DNA of 64,000 nucleotides from an uncultured Acetatifactor sp. (GCA_910586835.1 CAJUJU010000008.1:16756-80755); one strand, 5' to 3'; shown: positions 8,358 through 17,178, counted from the first letter of the stretch. Translations and numbers: made by a program. The notes: generated by a model not told the origin, from the sequence alone.

Positions 8358-8714
8358 TCATACCGTATTCTGCAGCTCCTGCAGTAATTCTACCGTGCGC
8401 CGGTACTCATCCTTCACCTGCTCCAGAAGAGTATCGTCCGCAGGCTTCTTCCCGTCCCGCAGCGCCTCCGTCAACACATCGCTGGCCTCATACAGCCTTG
8501 TATAACCAAGATTTGCACAGACCCCCTTTAAAGTGTGGGACGCACGGAAGGCATCCGTGTAATTTTCCTCTTCCATGGCCTTTTCCAACGTGGGATAGCT
8601 CTCGTCTGCAAGAAACTTCAACGCAAATTTCTGCACCAGCTTTTCACTGCAAAGCCGCCCCAGTGTCCCCTCAAAATCTGCTCCCAATGCCGCATAACAT
8701 TCCTTTAATGTCAT
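8358..8714 (-). CDS. Stand-alone histidine phosphotransfer (Hpt) protein
   Basis: A 118-aa four-helix Hpt protein. The phospho-histidine is in the classic ASHTLKGVCANLG motif (about residues 57-69). The start at 8714 is fixed by GGGGAG 5 nt upstream; the extra 33 codons of open frame further upstream lie over the promoter. It would relay phosphate between a hybrid kinase and a receiver domain. The HD-GYP response regulator gene follows on the same strand and is the obvious partner. No hybrid kinase lies next to it; the one in this window (58-62 kb) carries its own receiver and no Hpt. Confidence 0.9.
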   Translation of the reverse strand: MTLKECYAALGADFEGTLGRLCSEKLVQKFALKFLADESYPTLEKAMEEENYTDAFRASHTLKGVCANLGYTRLYEASDVLTEALRDGKKPADDTLLEQVKDEYRRTVELLQELQNTV

Positions 8715-8790
8715 ATCTGCTCCCCTCTGCGCGCCGCGACGCACAATTCCATCCGAAAGTCGAATTATTATTTCGGGCTTCCCCTCCCCT

Positions 8791-8820
8791 ATTATAGTAC
8801 ATTCTGCTTGCATATGGCAA
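8791..8820 (-). promoter_or_regulatory. Sigma-A promoter for Hpt/HD-GYP
   Basis: On the minus strand TTGCCA and a perfect TATAAT are spaced 18 nt. The predicted start near 8784 leaves a leader of about 70 nt before the Hpt ATG. Confidence 0.65.
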
Positions 8821-8852
8821 GGGAATTATACCCTACAAACCCGGACAAAGAA

Positions 8853-9347
8853 TCATTCCCTCCAATGCAGGCGATGCAGTTCCCCTTCCTTCTCCATTCC
8901 TGAAAACCCGTTCTGCCGAAGGGCTTCGTACAAGATGACGGCAGCCGAGTTGGAGAGGTTCAGGGAACGGATGGCGGAAAGCATGGGAATGCGGATACAG
9001 CTCTCCTCATTCTCCACCAGAATTTCCTCCGGAATCCCGGCGCTTTCCCTGCCGAACATAATATAGTCCTCCGGCCCGTACGTTACCTCCGTATAACTCT
9101 TCCTGGCCTTTGTAGTTGCCATCCATATTCTGGCCCCGGGATTTTTTTCCAGAAAATCCGCATAATTCATGTACCTGCGGACGTCCAGATCCTTCCAGTA
9201 ATCCATGCCTGCCCGCCGGATGGATTTTTCGTCCAGACGGAACCCCAGCGGCTCGATCAGGTGCAGGGGCGTGCCTGTGGCAACGCAGGTACGCCCGATA
9301 TTTCCCGTATTTCCCGGTATTTCCGGTTGATGTAATACAATATGCAC
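8853..9347 (-). CDS. trmL: tRNA (cytidine/uridine-34 2'-O)-methyltransferase, TrmL-type
   Basis: A 164-aa SPOUT methyltransferase that modifies the wobble ribose of tRNA-Leu in known members. Motifs are HQPEIPGNTGNIGRTC at the N-terminus, FGRESAGIPEEIL in the SAM-binding knot and IRSLNLSNSAAVILYEAL at the end. The start is a GTG at 9347, set by AAAGGAG 6 nt upstream and only a few bases after the stop of the aminotransferase gene. The longer upstream frame overlaps the aminotransferase coding sequence and is rejected. It is the last gene of the lrp-aminotransferase-trmL unit. Confidence 0.93.
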   Translation of the reverse strand: MHIVLHQPEIPGNTGNIGRTCVATGTPLHLIEPLGFRLDEKSIRRAGMDYWKDLDVRRYMNYADFLEKNPGARIWMATTKARKSYTEVTYGPEDYIMFGRESAGIPEEILVENEESCIRIPMLSAIRSLNLSNSAAVILYEALRQNGFSGMEKEGELHRLHWRE

Positions 9348-9358
9348 GGAAGTCTCCT

Positions 9359-10540
9359 TTACTGCTGTGTACCCTTTTCCGCTCTCAGCCTGTTCACAAA
9401 GTGTTCCAGCCTTCCGATGGCAATCTTCAGCTTCTCCAGGGAATAGGCATAGGATATCCTCATATACCCTTCCCCGCAATCCCCGAATGCGGTTCCCGGC
9501 ACCACGGCCACCTTCTCCTCCTCCAGAAATCTGGTGGCAAACTCGTCGCTGGTCATGCCGAATTCCCTGATACAGGGAAATACATAAAACGCGCCGAAGG
9601 GCTCAAAGCAGTCCAGACCCATCTCACGGAAGGCGTTCATCAGATACCTTCTCCTCTGATTGTAGGCCACGCGCATCTGTGCGATATCCTCATCTCCGTT
9701 TTTCAGCGCCTCAATGGCCGCATACTGACTTGTGGTAGGCGCACACATAATGGCAAACTGATGCAGCTTTGTCATCTGCTCAATTATCCGGGCAGGCCCG
9801 CAGGCATATCCCAGCCTCCATCCCGTCATGGCATAGGCCTTTGAAAAGCCGTTGATCAATATCGTTCTCTCCCGCATGCCGGGGAGCTCCACAATAGACA
9901 CATGCTTCTCCGTATAGGTCAGTTCCCCGTAGATTTCGTCGGACATTACAAATATATCATGTCTGACAATCACCTCGGCAATGGCCTCCAGATCCTTCCG
10001 CTCCATAATTGCGCCGGTGGGATTGTTGGGAAAGGGCAGAATCAGAAGCTTGGTTCTGTCCGTGATCGCCGCCTCCAGCTCCTCCGCGGTCAGACGGAAT
10101 TCATTTTCCGCCTTCAGATCAATGATAACGGGCGTTCCCCCCGCCATAATGGTACAGGGCTCGTAGGAGACATAGCTGGGCTGGGGAATCAGCACTTCCT
10201 CCCCCGGATTCAGCATGGCCCGCATTCCGATGTCGATAGCCTCGGAACCTCCCACGGTGATCAACACCTCCTGTATGGGGTCATAGTTCACTCCGTGCTT
10301 CCTGTTCATATAATGGCTGACCTCCTGGCGCAGCTCTTTCAGCCCTGCATTGGAGGTGTAAAAGGTTCTTCCCTTTTCCAGAGAATAGATTCCCTCGTCC
10401 CGGATATGCCAGGGCGTATCAAAATCAGGCTCGCCCACGCCCAGGGAAATTGCGTCCTTCATCTCGCTGACAATGTCAAAAAATTTCCGTATTCCGGATG
10501 GTTTAATTCCCACAATTTTATCTGCTAACGGATTTCTCAT
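9359..10540 (-). CDS. Class I/II PLP-dependent aminotransferase
   Basis: A 393-aa aspartate-aminotransferase-superfamily enzyme. Visible features are ISLGVGEPDFDTP near the N-terminus, LPFPNNPTGA (168-177), SDEIYGEL (200-207), the PLP lysine K234 in NGFSKAYAMTGWRLGY and a C-terminal FVNRL. The substrate cannot be set; aromatic or branched amino acids, alanine or aspartate are all possible for this subgroup. It overlaps the Lrp-type regulator by 4 nt (ATGA), a tight coupling often seen where the Lrp protein senses the enzyme's amino acid. Confidence 0.93.
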   Translation of the reverse strand: MRNPLADKIVGIKPSGIRKFFDIVSEMKDAISLGVGEPDFDTPWHIRDEGIYSLEKGRTFYTSNAGLKELRQEVSHYMNRKHGVNYDPIQEVLITVGGSEAIDIGMRAMLNPGEEVLIPQPSYVSYEPCTIMAGGTPVIIDLKAENEFRLTAEELEAAITDRTKLLILPFPNNPTGAIMERKDLEAIAEVIVRHDIFVMSDEIYGELTYTEKHVSIVELPGMRERTILINGFSKAYAMTGWRLGYACGPARIIEQMTKLHQFAIMCAPTTSQYAAIEALKNGDEDIAQMRVAYNQRRRYLMNAFREMGLDCFEPFGAFYVFPCIREFGMTSDEFATRFLEEEKVAVVPGTAFGDCGEGYMRISYAYSLEKLKIAIGRLEHFVNRLRAEKGTQQ

Positions 10541-11019
10541 GGCGTAATCATCTCCCTTTCATCTTCTTTCCGGCGGGAGAGCATGGTGCCGTGATCCTTA
10601 TACTTTTTCAGTATAAAGTGGGTCGCCGTGCTGAGCACCTGCTCCATGGTGGCCAGCTTGTCGGACACAAAGGAAGAAACCTCCCGGAGTGTCTTTCCTT
10701 CCAGGATCACCATGAGATCGTATCCGCCGGACATCAGATACACGCTCTGTACCTCGGGATACTTTTCAATCCGCTGTGCCACGCTGTCAAAGCCCTGGCC
10801 TCTCTGGAGCGTCACACGCACCTCGATCAGTGCGGACACTTTGTCAATGTCTGTATTCTCCCAGTTGATCATCGCGTGGTAGCCGCAGATAACCCCCTCA
10901 CTCTCCAGCGCAGCCAGCTCACTGACCACATCCGTCTCCTGAACCCCCAGAAGCACAGCCAGTTCCTTTAAGTCAATTCGTCCGTTTTTTTCGATAATCG
11001 CAAGTAATTCGTCTCTCAT
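10537..11019 (-). CDS. Lrp/AsnC-family transcriptional regulator
   Basis: A 160-aa regulator with an N-terminal winged helix-turn-helix (LLAIIEKNGRIDLKELAVLLG...VVSELAALESEGVI) and a C-terminal RAM ligand-binding domain (VQSVYLMSGGYDLMVILEG). Such proteins form multimers that respond to amino acids. The ATG at 11019 is preceded by GGAGGATATAAC. The gene overlaps the aminotransferase start by 4 nt, so it probably controls that enzyme. The AIR-synthase-like gene ends 41 nt upstream on the same strand. Confidence 0.93.
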   Translation of the reverse strand: MRDELLAIIEKNGRIDLKELAVLLGVQETDVVSELAALESEGVICGYHAMINWENTDIDKVSALIEVRVTLQRGQGFDSVAQRIEKYPEVQSVYLMSGGYDLMVILEGKTLREVSSFVSDKLATMEQVLSTATHFILKKYKDHGTMLSRRKEDEREMITP

Positions 11020-11060
11020 GTTATATCCTCCATCCTCTTTTACCTGTCTATACACTTACA

Positions 11061-12122
11061 CTAATGCAATGTTTCCGACAGCCAACGATAAATTTCATCC
11101 TGCCCCGGCCGGTCCATATATCGGATCTCACCGTCATTTCGAATGATTCGGTCGTTGCTCTCCGTAAGCTTTCCCACCACAACCGCCGGAATGCCCTCCG
11201 CCTCCAGCGCGGCCGCCAGGCTTTGTCCGTCCCACGCGGTCATCACCAGACTTCCGCCGGACAAAAGCCCATAGGGATTTACATTACAGCATTCGCACAC
11301 CTCCACCGTCTCCTGTCTCAGGGGCAGCTTTTTCAGATCTATTGTCAGTCCGGCACCTGCCCGCTGCGCAAGCTCCCACAGAGCTCCAAGGATGCCTCCC
11401 TCCGAAGCATCATGCATGGCGCAGACACCGGACTTCACCGCGGTGGCGGCCTCCGGAATCACGGAAAGCCACCTGTCAAAGCCTGCTGCCTCCTCCACAA
11501 AATACGCCGGATAACGGGACAGCAGACGCTCCCGGTTCCTTCTCGCCAGAATCGCCGTGCCCTCCAGACCAATCCACTTGCTCACCACAATATCCTGCCC
11601 GGGAGCAGGCGTCCCGGAATGCCGTCTGCCTTCCGGCTCTGAGTCTGCCGATCCGGCTTCCCCTGCCTCAAAGGGCAGCCCGTGCCCCGTGACCACCGCA
11701 ACCGCCGACTTTACCGCGCCGCTTATACGGGTCTGGCCCCCCGCAATGCGCACATCCAGCTCCTGACATTTTACCTCGGCCTCCTGCATCAGGTTCCTGA
11801 TATCGGCCTCCTCCGCCGTCTCCGGCAAAACCAGCGCCATCCTGATTTCCTTCATTCCGGCCCCGCCTGCGGCAAGATTGTTGGCACACCTCTGGATCAG
11901 CTGCCCTATGCCAGCCACGGCATCCGCGGATGTCTCCCTCCCTGCCGCATTCATCAAAACTGCAGCCTCCTGTACACAAACCGCCACGGAACCGGACTCC
12001 GGAAACGGGAAAACGGCGCAGTCTTCCCCCAGCCCTGCGCCATCCGCTCTTTTTCCTGTTTTGTTTATCTGTCTCAAAACAGAGCGTTTCAAAACATTCT
12101 CCGGCAATTTACCGATTCTCAT
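11061..12122 (-). CDS. AIR synthase-related protein (PurM/HypE fold)
   Basis: A 353-aa protein of the PurM/HypE/SelD ATP-binding superfamily. GLGEDCAVFPF (residues 30-40) is the N-terminal metal/ATP motif, AGGQTRISGAVKSAVAVVTG lies mid-protein and MHDASEGGILGALWELA is the C-terminal domain signature. It is not a canonical HypE, because the protein ends WLSETLH and lacks the C-terminal cysteine that HypE carbamoylates. No hydrogenase maturation genes are nearby. Its neighbours are VanW and Lrp-type genes on the same strand. The reaction is unknown. Confidence 0.85.
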   Translation of the reverse strand: MRIGKLPENVLKRSVLRQINKTGKRADGAGLGEDCAVFPFPESGSVAVCVQEAAVLMNAAGRETSADAVAGIGQLIQRCANNLAAGGAGMKEIRMALVLPETAEEADIRNLMQEAEVKCQELDVRIAGGQTRISGAVKSAVAVVTGHGLPFEAGEAGSADSEPEGRRHSGTPAPGQDIVVSKWIGLEGTAILARRNRERLLSRYPAYFVEEAAGFDRWLSVIPEAATAVKSGVCAMHDASEGGILGALWELAQRAGAGLTIDLKKLPLRQETVEVCECCNVNPYGLLSGGSLVMTAWDGQSLAAALEAEGIPAVVVGKLTESNDRIIRNDGEIRYMDRPGQDEIYRWLSETLH

Positions 12123-12143
12123 GCTCTATTTGTCCTTCGTCTT

Positions 12144-13616
12144 CTATTGTGCCGCCTCGGTGTTCTCGGGAGCAGGCGGAGCCGTCAGCGCTGCTATCAC
12201 GCTCTTTACCTGATCCACGCTTCCCGTACCGATAGCCGCCATAATCTGTTCATAGGCTCCGGGATCCTCCGTTGCAGTACCCACCGTAGCGCTTCTGGGC
12301 ACCATCTTATATCTGCTGTTGTTCACCTCCGTGCGGCTTACTTCCTCGCCGTTCACCGTGACTATCTTCCAGAGCTTTGCCCTGTAACCGATGTGCGCGC
12401 CCTCTGTCACAAGATAGCCGATGGGTTTGGAGGCGTCTGCATAAATATCGTCGGAGGAGGGCTTCATAACCTCAAGGATCTCACTCTCATAGCGAACCTC
12501 CCGCCCCGCTTCCCTGGTCTCTTTCCCATAGATGGTAAAGGTAATCTTCTTGTCCTGGGTCACTCCCTCAATATACACCGGATAGTCCAGGTTGTTCACG
12601 AATTTGAAATCCTTGCCTGAGCTCTCCGCAATGGCGGCATCCGCGGAAGGATCCACATAGGACACTATCATGGAGTGATTATAGCGCTTCGTAACCTCAA
12701 GCTCTGCCCTCAGCACCGTGTTGTACAGTGTGGTAGATACCTGGCAGATGCCGCCCCCCAGACTGTCTACCACCTTGCCGCTGACATAGGAGCCCGCCAT
12801 ATAGTAGCCGTTTTTTTCCGTAAAGGGTGACACCGTGTCATAGGTGGAAAACTCTTCTCCCGGATATAGCGTGGTTCCGTTGATGAGCTTGCAGCCATTT
12901 TCCACATTTGCGCATCGGGAAGAATTGGAGGAGGAGTAGGATGTGGTAAAGGTGCCCAGCACATCCGTTATCTGCGCCAGCTCCTCCGCGTTTCCCCTGG
13001 GTTCTTCCACCCGCACATTCAGCGGAATGGTGCACGGCTGACAGTCCCAGTCTTCCGTGAGCAGGTCGTTGATCACATCAATGGAGGTCTCCACGTCCAG
13101 ACGGTAGCCTGTTTTTCCCTCCGTCACCTGAAACTGTCCGTCAATCCTCTGCAGTGAGGCGTCCACTGCCTCCGTGTCGTAAACTGCGCACTTTTCCAGC
13201 AAAAGGTCGCTGACCGCCTGCAGATCCAGGGACAGCTCTATGGGAAAGACCTTGTTTTCATATTCCAGATCCTTCAGCACACGATAGCGCTCGATCACGT
13301 TTCCCCGGGTGCCGATCTGTGCCGCCTCCGTCACAAGCTCCGGATTTGCCCAGGCGATCCCCAGATCTCCCGCTGTGACCCCCACCTCTGTGTCTGCCGC
13401 TGCCAGCAGGGTGATTTCCACATCCTGCAGTCCGGCTACATACGCTTCCACCGCGGCTAAGGCCTCCGCCTGGGTCTTTCCGGACAGGTCTATGCTGCCG
13501 GCAAAAATACCGGCTTTTATGGTGCCCTCTTCCGCCGCCTGCACGGCTGCGCCCGACCCCAAAAGGCAGATCAGCAGAAGAAGCATTCCTCCTGCTCTCT
13601 TGGCAAATCTTTTCAT
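12144..13616 (-). CDS. VanW family exported protein with peptidoglycan-binding-like domain
   Basis: A 490-aa exported protein with a signal peptide at residues 1-27 (KRAGGMLLLLICLLGSGAAVQA). Residues about 35-150 are a PG_binding_4-like module containing IDLSGKTQAEALAAVE. A VanW domain at about 215-350 carries FSTYDTVSPFTEKNGYYMAG and LGGGICQVSTTLYN. Proteins of this layout (YoaR-like) are thought to act in the cell wall, but the activity is unknown, and there are no vancomycin-resistance genes nearby. It follows a 34-aa membrane protein gene by 21 nt and precedes the AIR-synthase-like gene by 21 nt. Confidence 0.93.
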   Translation of the reverse strand: MKRFAKRAGGMLLLLICLLGSGAAVQAAEEGTIKAGIFAGSIDLSGKTQAEALAAVEAYVAGLQDVEITLLAAADTEVGVTAGDLGIAWANPELVTEAAQIGTRGNVIERYRVLKDLEYENKVFPIELSLDLQAVSDLLLEKCAVYDTEAVDASLQRIDGQFQVTEGKTGYRLDVETSIDVINDLLTEDWDCQPCTIPLNVRVEEPRGNAEELAQITDVLGTFTTSYSSSNSSRCANVENGCKLINGTTLYPGEEFSTYDTVSPFTEKNGYYMAGSYVSGKVVDSLGGGICQVSTTLYNTVLRAELEVTKRYNHSMIVSYVDPSADAAIAESSGKDFKFVNNLDYPVYIEGVTQDKKITFTIYGKETREAGREVRYESEILEVMKPSSDDIYADASKPIGYLVTEGAHIGYRAKLWKIVTVNGEEVSRTEVNNSRYKMVPRSATVGTATEDPGAYEQIMAAIGTGSVDQVKSVIAALTAPPAPENTEAAQ

Positions 13617-13637
13617 AATAATCCTCGCATTGAAATA

Positions 13638-13742
13638 CTAGAGAAAATATGCTACAGTGGGTATGACCATTGCCATGATCAAAATCACAATGATGACCAC
13701 CGAAAAACGCTGTCTGGTTTTTTTATTGTTCATGTTAAACAT
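13638..13742 (-). CDS. 34-residue single-pass membrane protein
   Basis: A small gene with AGGAG 6 nt before its ATG. The product has a basic, polar N-terminus (MFNMNNKKTRQRF) followed by one hydrophobic segment (SVVIIVILIMAMVIPTVAYFL), then TAG. It resembles short DUF4044-type proteins of Firmicutes, which are annotated only by length and pattern. It heads the vanW/AIR-synthase transcript, 21 nt before the VanW ATG. A second in-frame ATG at 13733 is less well placed. Confidence 0.7.
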   Translation of the reverse strand: MFNMNNKKTRQRFSVVIIVILIMAMVIPTVAYFL

Positions 13743-13802
13743 AGCCGTCTCCTGACTTCCCCAAAGGGGCGTGTGTACTTAAACTCTGAAAGGATATTAT
13801 AT

Positions 13803-14420
13803 ATGAATATATTCATTTTTGCAAGCTTTATCACGGTTCTGATCCTCACCACAGTCAGTCTGAAAAAGCAGGCCAAACTGGCAAAAAACAGGGATAAGGA
13901 GTTCTGGGGCCGGGAAGCCCGGGCCAACGCCGTCCGCAAAAAGCCGCTGGATAAGCTGAACTATATCAACATCCCTCTGGAAGCATTTCCCACGCATCTG
14001 CTGAACGAGAATCAGAATGTAATGGAATGTATCAATATACTGGAATCCCTTACCTCACAGAAGATCGTTAACCTCACCGGCTGGAGCAATACCGATCTGA
14101 AGCTGGAATACGGCACTGCCAACATCAATGTGCTGACGGAATACGACCAGAATTACACCCTGCTTGTGCGCACCCTGCAGAAATGGGCGGATATTCTGGT
14201 TGAAAACGGTTATGCCAAGGAGGCTTCTCTCCTGATGGAGTTCGCCATCACCACGGATACGGATATCAGCCGCACCTACTATCTGCTGGCGGATTACTAT
14301 GCCTCCACAAAGCAGTACCGTGAAATCGACAGACTTTGTGAGATCGCCGGTGGGCTGCGCTCCGGCAATCGCAGCATTATCGTAAAACACCTGCGGGAAA
14401 AATATCCCGATGTTTTCTGA
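13803..14420 (+). CDS. Membrane-anchored protein of unknown function
   Basis: A 205-aa protein with an N-terminal transmembrane anchor (residues 1-22, MNIFIFASFITVLILTTVSL) and a cytosolic or surface helical domain. The C-terminal half (ASLLMEFAITTDTDISRTYYLLADYYASTKQYRE in outline) has the helix-turn-helix rhythm of TPR-like repeats. I do not recognise a named family. The ATG at 13803 has GAAAGGAT upstream and was preferred over the one ten codons earlier. It is divergent from the vanW unit and convergent with the radical SAM-exonuclease gene. Confidence 0.75.
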   Translation: MNIFIFASFITVLILTTVSLKKQAKLAKNRDKEFWGREARANAVRKKPLDKLNYINIPLEAFPTHLLNENQNVMECINILESLTSQKIVNLTGWSNTDLKLEYGTANINVLTEYDQNYTLLVRTLQKWADILVENGYAKEASLLMEFAITTDTDISRTYYLLADYYASTKQYREIDRLCEIAGGLRSGNRSIIVKHLREKYPDVF

Positions 14421-14430
14421 AGCTGCCTTG

Positions 14431-17178
14431 TCAGACATCTCTGCCGTACTGTTCCAGAAGCTTATCGGTGAGACGGCTTGCCTCACTTCTGGTCAGATGA
14501 TCTATTTCCACATCCAGAATTATTTTATGCCGCTCTGCCAGCCAATATAACCTCTCCTTCTGAGATTTTGACGCCGGCTGATCCCTTTTCACCTGAAAGA
14601 AGAGCTCCCCGGGGCGAAACAGTCCCTCCGACTCCGAGTAAAATTCCTCCGTCAGTCTGCGGTACAGAAGATCTGTAGCCTCCGCATCTGCCAGGGCCCG
14701 GTGGGCCCGGTGGGGAATCCGGTAATAAAGACAGAGCGCGTCAAGGCTCCGGCTCTCCAGCCGGGACAGGTACTTTCTGGCTATCTTCAGCGTATCTATG
14801 GCTTTTTTCTCAAAGCATTGCTTCCGATCCACCGCCGCCTTCTTCAGAAACGAAAAGTCAAACAATATACTGTGTCCCAGAAGAGGAAGCTCCCCCAGGA
14901 AGGAAAACAGCTCCGGAAGCACCTCCTCCAGATACGGCGCGTCCTTCAGGTCCTCGTCGGTGATGCCGGTGAGCTCCGTGATCCGCTGTTCCAGCCTTCT
15001 TCCGGGATTGACAAGGGTGGAAAAAGTGTCTGTAATGTTCCCCTGCACCACCTTTACCGCCCCGATCTCAATGATTCTGTCCCTCTTGGGGTTCAGCCCG
15101 GTGGTCTCCAGGTCAATGCTGACATAGGCCTCCATCCCGCCGGCGTCCTGCCTTAGCAGTGCCTGACATTGCTCCGGCGCCGCTTCCTCCGCCGCTCCCG
15201 GGAATACTATCTCACCTTTCCGCGCCGTCTGCCTGCACTCATCCGCTGCCTCTCCCGTACCGTCCGGCATCCGTACCGCCAGCGTCCTTGCCTCCGCGTT
15301 CAGGGGATTTCTGTGCCGGTAGTCAAAAAGCACATAGTGCACGGCCGCTTCCTCCCCGGCTTCCCCATCCCGGTCTCCCGGAAAAATCTGCCGGAGTGTC
15401 AGCCGGGAAAAGGGCTCCAGATGCGTCAGCCGGCTCAGCTGCTTTCCGTCGCAGCCTTCATAATCCGGCAGATATTCCCGTTTCTTTTCTTCCTGTCGGT
15501 AAAAACTTCTGGTCACATCCCGATAAGGGGTTAGATCGGATGCAAATTCCGGTCTGCTCTTCAAATTTTCCCGAAGATACAGATCCAGGGTCAGCAGTTC
15601 CCTGTAGAGGGGCAGCCGCTCTTCGTCATACCGCGCCGCAAATGCAAGCAGCACATGATACCTGTACACCCGGGCAGAGCTTCCCGCCCCAACTCCCATC
15701 TGCCCGCCGAAGCCGGCATGCGGGTCAGGACTGTGAACCGTACTTTTCACACCACATCCCTCCTGCAGGTAAAACGCCGCCAGCTTGTCATACATGGCAA
15801 AGGGACTGTCAAAGGCGCTTTCCAGCACGGGAAGCGTCCGGGTAAACTGTCCGCTGTTGTAATACAGCTCCACCATTTCCTCCACGCCCTTCAGGCGCAG
15901 AATGTCCTCATAGTCAAGCCACCTGGTGCAGAGCACCTCATAGGGAGGACTGTCCAGGCAGCGGATTCCGAATTCCTCCGCCCGCTCCCACATTTCCGAT
16001 CCCTTAAGCACTTTCAGAAAACCCAGCTGAAGCTGCTCCGGTCTCATGCCATATACTCTGTCAAAGGAATTGCGGAAGCACTCCATATCCTCAAAAGGCA
16101 GCCCGGCAATCAGATCAAGATGACGGTGTATATTCCCGCCCTTTCCGATCTCCGCCACAATCCGCTCCAGCCTTTCCATATCCGAAACCCGACGAACGGC
16201 CCGAAGCGTGTCAGGGTTCGTGGACTGCACCCCGATCTCCAGCTGCACAAGTCCGGGCCGCATGGTATGCAGCAGCTCCAGCTCCTGTTCGTTCAGGATA
16301 TCCGCGGAGATTTCAAAGTGAAAATTAGTGACGCCATTGTCATTATCCCTCAGATACTTCCAGACTGCCATGGCGTGGGCATGATTGCAGTTAAAGGTTC
16401 TGTCTACAAACTTCACCTGTTTTACCCGGGAATCCAGGAAAAACTGCAATTCTTTTTTTACCGCACCGATGTCCCGGATGCGCACTGATTTTTCTATGGA
16501 GGAAAGACAATAGCTGCAGCTGTAGGGACAGCCCCGGCTGGACTCATAATAAATGATTCTGTTCTCAAAGGGAGCAAGATCCCCGTAGAGAAAGGGAACG
16601 CTGCTCATATCCAGGAGCTGCCTGGCAGGCGTGGGTCCTGTGTGCAGGTATAATCCCGGAATATCCTCCAACCGCTTTTTTCTGACCCCACTCCCTTTTT
16701 CCGCTCCGTCCTTGTCACCTTCCGCCGGCTTCCGGCCTCCTTCAGCCGCAGAACCCTCTGCTGCCGCTCCCGCCGTCCCATGGCGGGAATCCAGATACCA
16801 GGCGGCAAGCTCCCGGAAGGTAGCCTCCCCCTCCCCGACCATAATGCCGGTCAGTTTGGGATACTGCGCCAGAAGCCTGTCCGCATCATAAGTTACCTCC
16901 GGCCCGCCCAGCCACAGTGCCGTCCCGGGCAGAAGCTTTGGAAGCTCCGCGAGAAGCTGCCGCACAAATGTCCAGTTCCAGATGTAGCAGGAGAAGCCGA
17001 TCACATCCGGCTTTCTGCGGTAAATATCCTCCAGAATGTCCTGCAGCTGCTGATTAATGGTATACTCCGCCAGCTCGATATGCCTGGCCGCCTCTACTCC
17101 GGCATATCCGCGAAGACTGTAGATTGCCGGGTTGGAATGGATATATTTTGCATTGATTGCCACCAAAAGGAGTTTCAT
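14431..17178 (-). CDS. Cobalamin-binding radical SAM protein (DUF4080) fused to DEDDh 3'-5' exonuclease
   Basis: A single 915-aa open frame joins two enzymes. Residues 1-130 form a B12-binding-like domain (IGFSCYIWNW, WLGGPEVTYDA). A radical SAM core follows, with C217, C221 and C224 in GCPYSCSYCLSS, and then a DUF4080 region to about 620. Residues about 685-860 form a DnaQ-type exonuclease with all DEDDh residues visible: D689/E691 in SIDLETTGL, HSILFDFSFL and HRALADAEAT. A short helical tail resembles C-terminal extensions of clostridial exonucleases. The start at 17178 follows AAGGAAAGG. M682, just before the exonuclease, could be an internal start but has no well-spaced ribosome site. The gene lies directly behind a T-box leader and a broken proS start. 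The radical SAM substrate is unknown. Confidence 0.9.
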   Translation of the reverse strand: MKLLLVAINAKYIHSNPAIYSLRGYAGVEAARHIELAEYTINQQLQDILEDIYRRKPDVIGFSCYIWNWTFVRQLLAELPKLLPGTALWLGGPEVTYDADRLLAQYPKLTGIMVGEGEATFRELAAWYLDSRHGTAGAAAEGSAAEGGRKPAEGDKDGAEKGSGVRKKRLEDIPGLYLHTGPTPARQLLDMSSVPFLYGDLAPFENRIIYYESSRGCPYSCSYCLSSIEKSVRIRDIGAVKKELQFFLDSRVKQVKFVDRTFNCNHAHAMAVWKYLRDNDNGVTNFHFEISADILNEQELELLHTMRPGLVQLEIGVQSTNPDTLRAVRRVSDMERLERIVAEIGKGGNIHRHLDLIAGLPFEDMECFRNSFDRVYGMRPEQLQLGFLKVLKGSEMWERAEEFGIRCLDSPPYEVLCTRWLDYEDILRLKGVEEMVELYYNSGQFTRTLPVLESAFDSPFAMYDKLAAFYLQEGCGVKSTVHSPDPHAGFGGQMGVGAGSSARVYRYHVLLAFAARYDEERLPLYRELLTLDLYLRENLKSRPEFASDLTPYRDVTRSFYRQEEKKREYLPDYEGCDGKQLSRLTHLEPFSRLTLRQIFPGDRDGEAGEEAAVHYVLFDYRHRNPLNAEARTLAVRMPDGTGEAADECRQTARKGEIVFPGAAEEAAPEQCQALLRQDAGGMEAYVSIDLETTGLNPKRDRIIEIGAVKVVQGNITDTFSTLVNPGRRLEQRITELTGITDEDLKDAPYLEEVLPELFSFLGELPLLGHSILFDFSFLKKAAVDRKQCFEKKAIDTLKIARKYLSRLESRSLDALCLYYRIPHRAHRALADAEATDLLYRRLTEEFYSESEGLFRPGELFFQVKRDQPASKSQKERLYWLAERHKIILDVEIDHLTRSEASRLTDKLLEQYGRDV

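Noticed and set aside
12144..13616. A vancomycin-resistance gene cluster, because of the VanW family name
   Set aside because: No vanHAX-type ligase, dehydrogenase or dipeptidase genes occur nearby, and VanW-domain proteins are common chromosomal wall-associated proteins.
14458..15135. A separate exonuclease gene starting at M682 of the radical SAM-exonuclease frame
   Set aside because: There is no stop between the two parts, and the ATG has only GGCGGG immediately adjacent and a distant AGGA. A single fused gene fits better, although internal initiation is not excluded.
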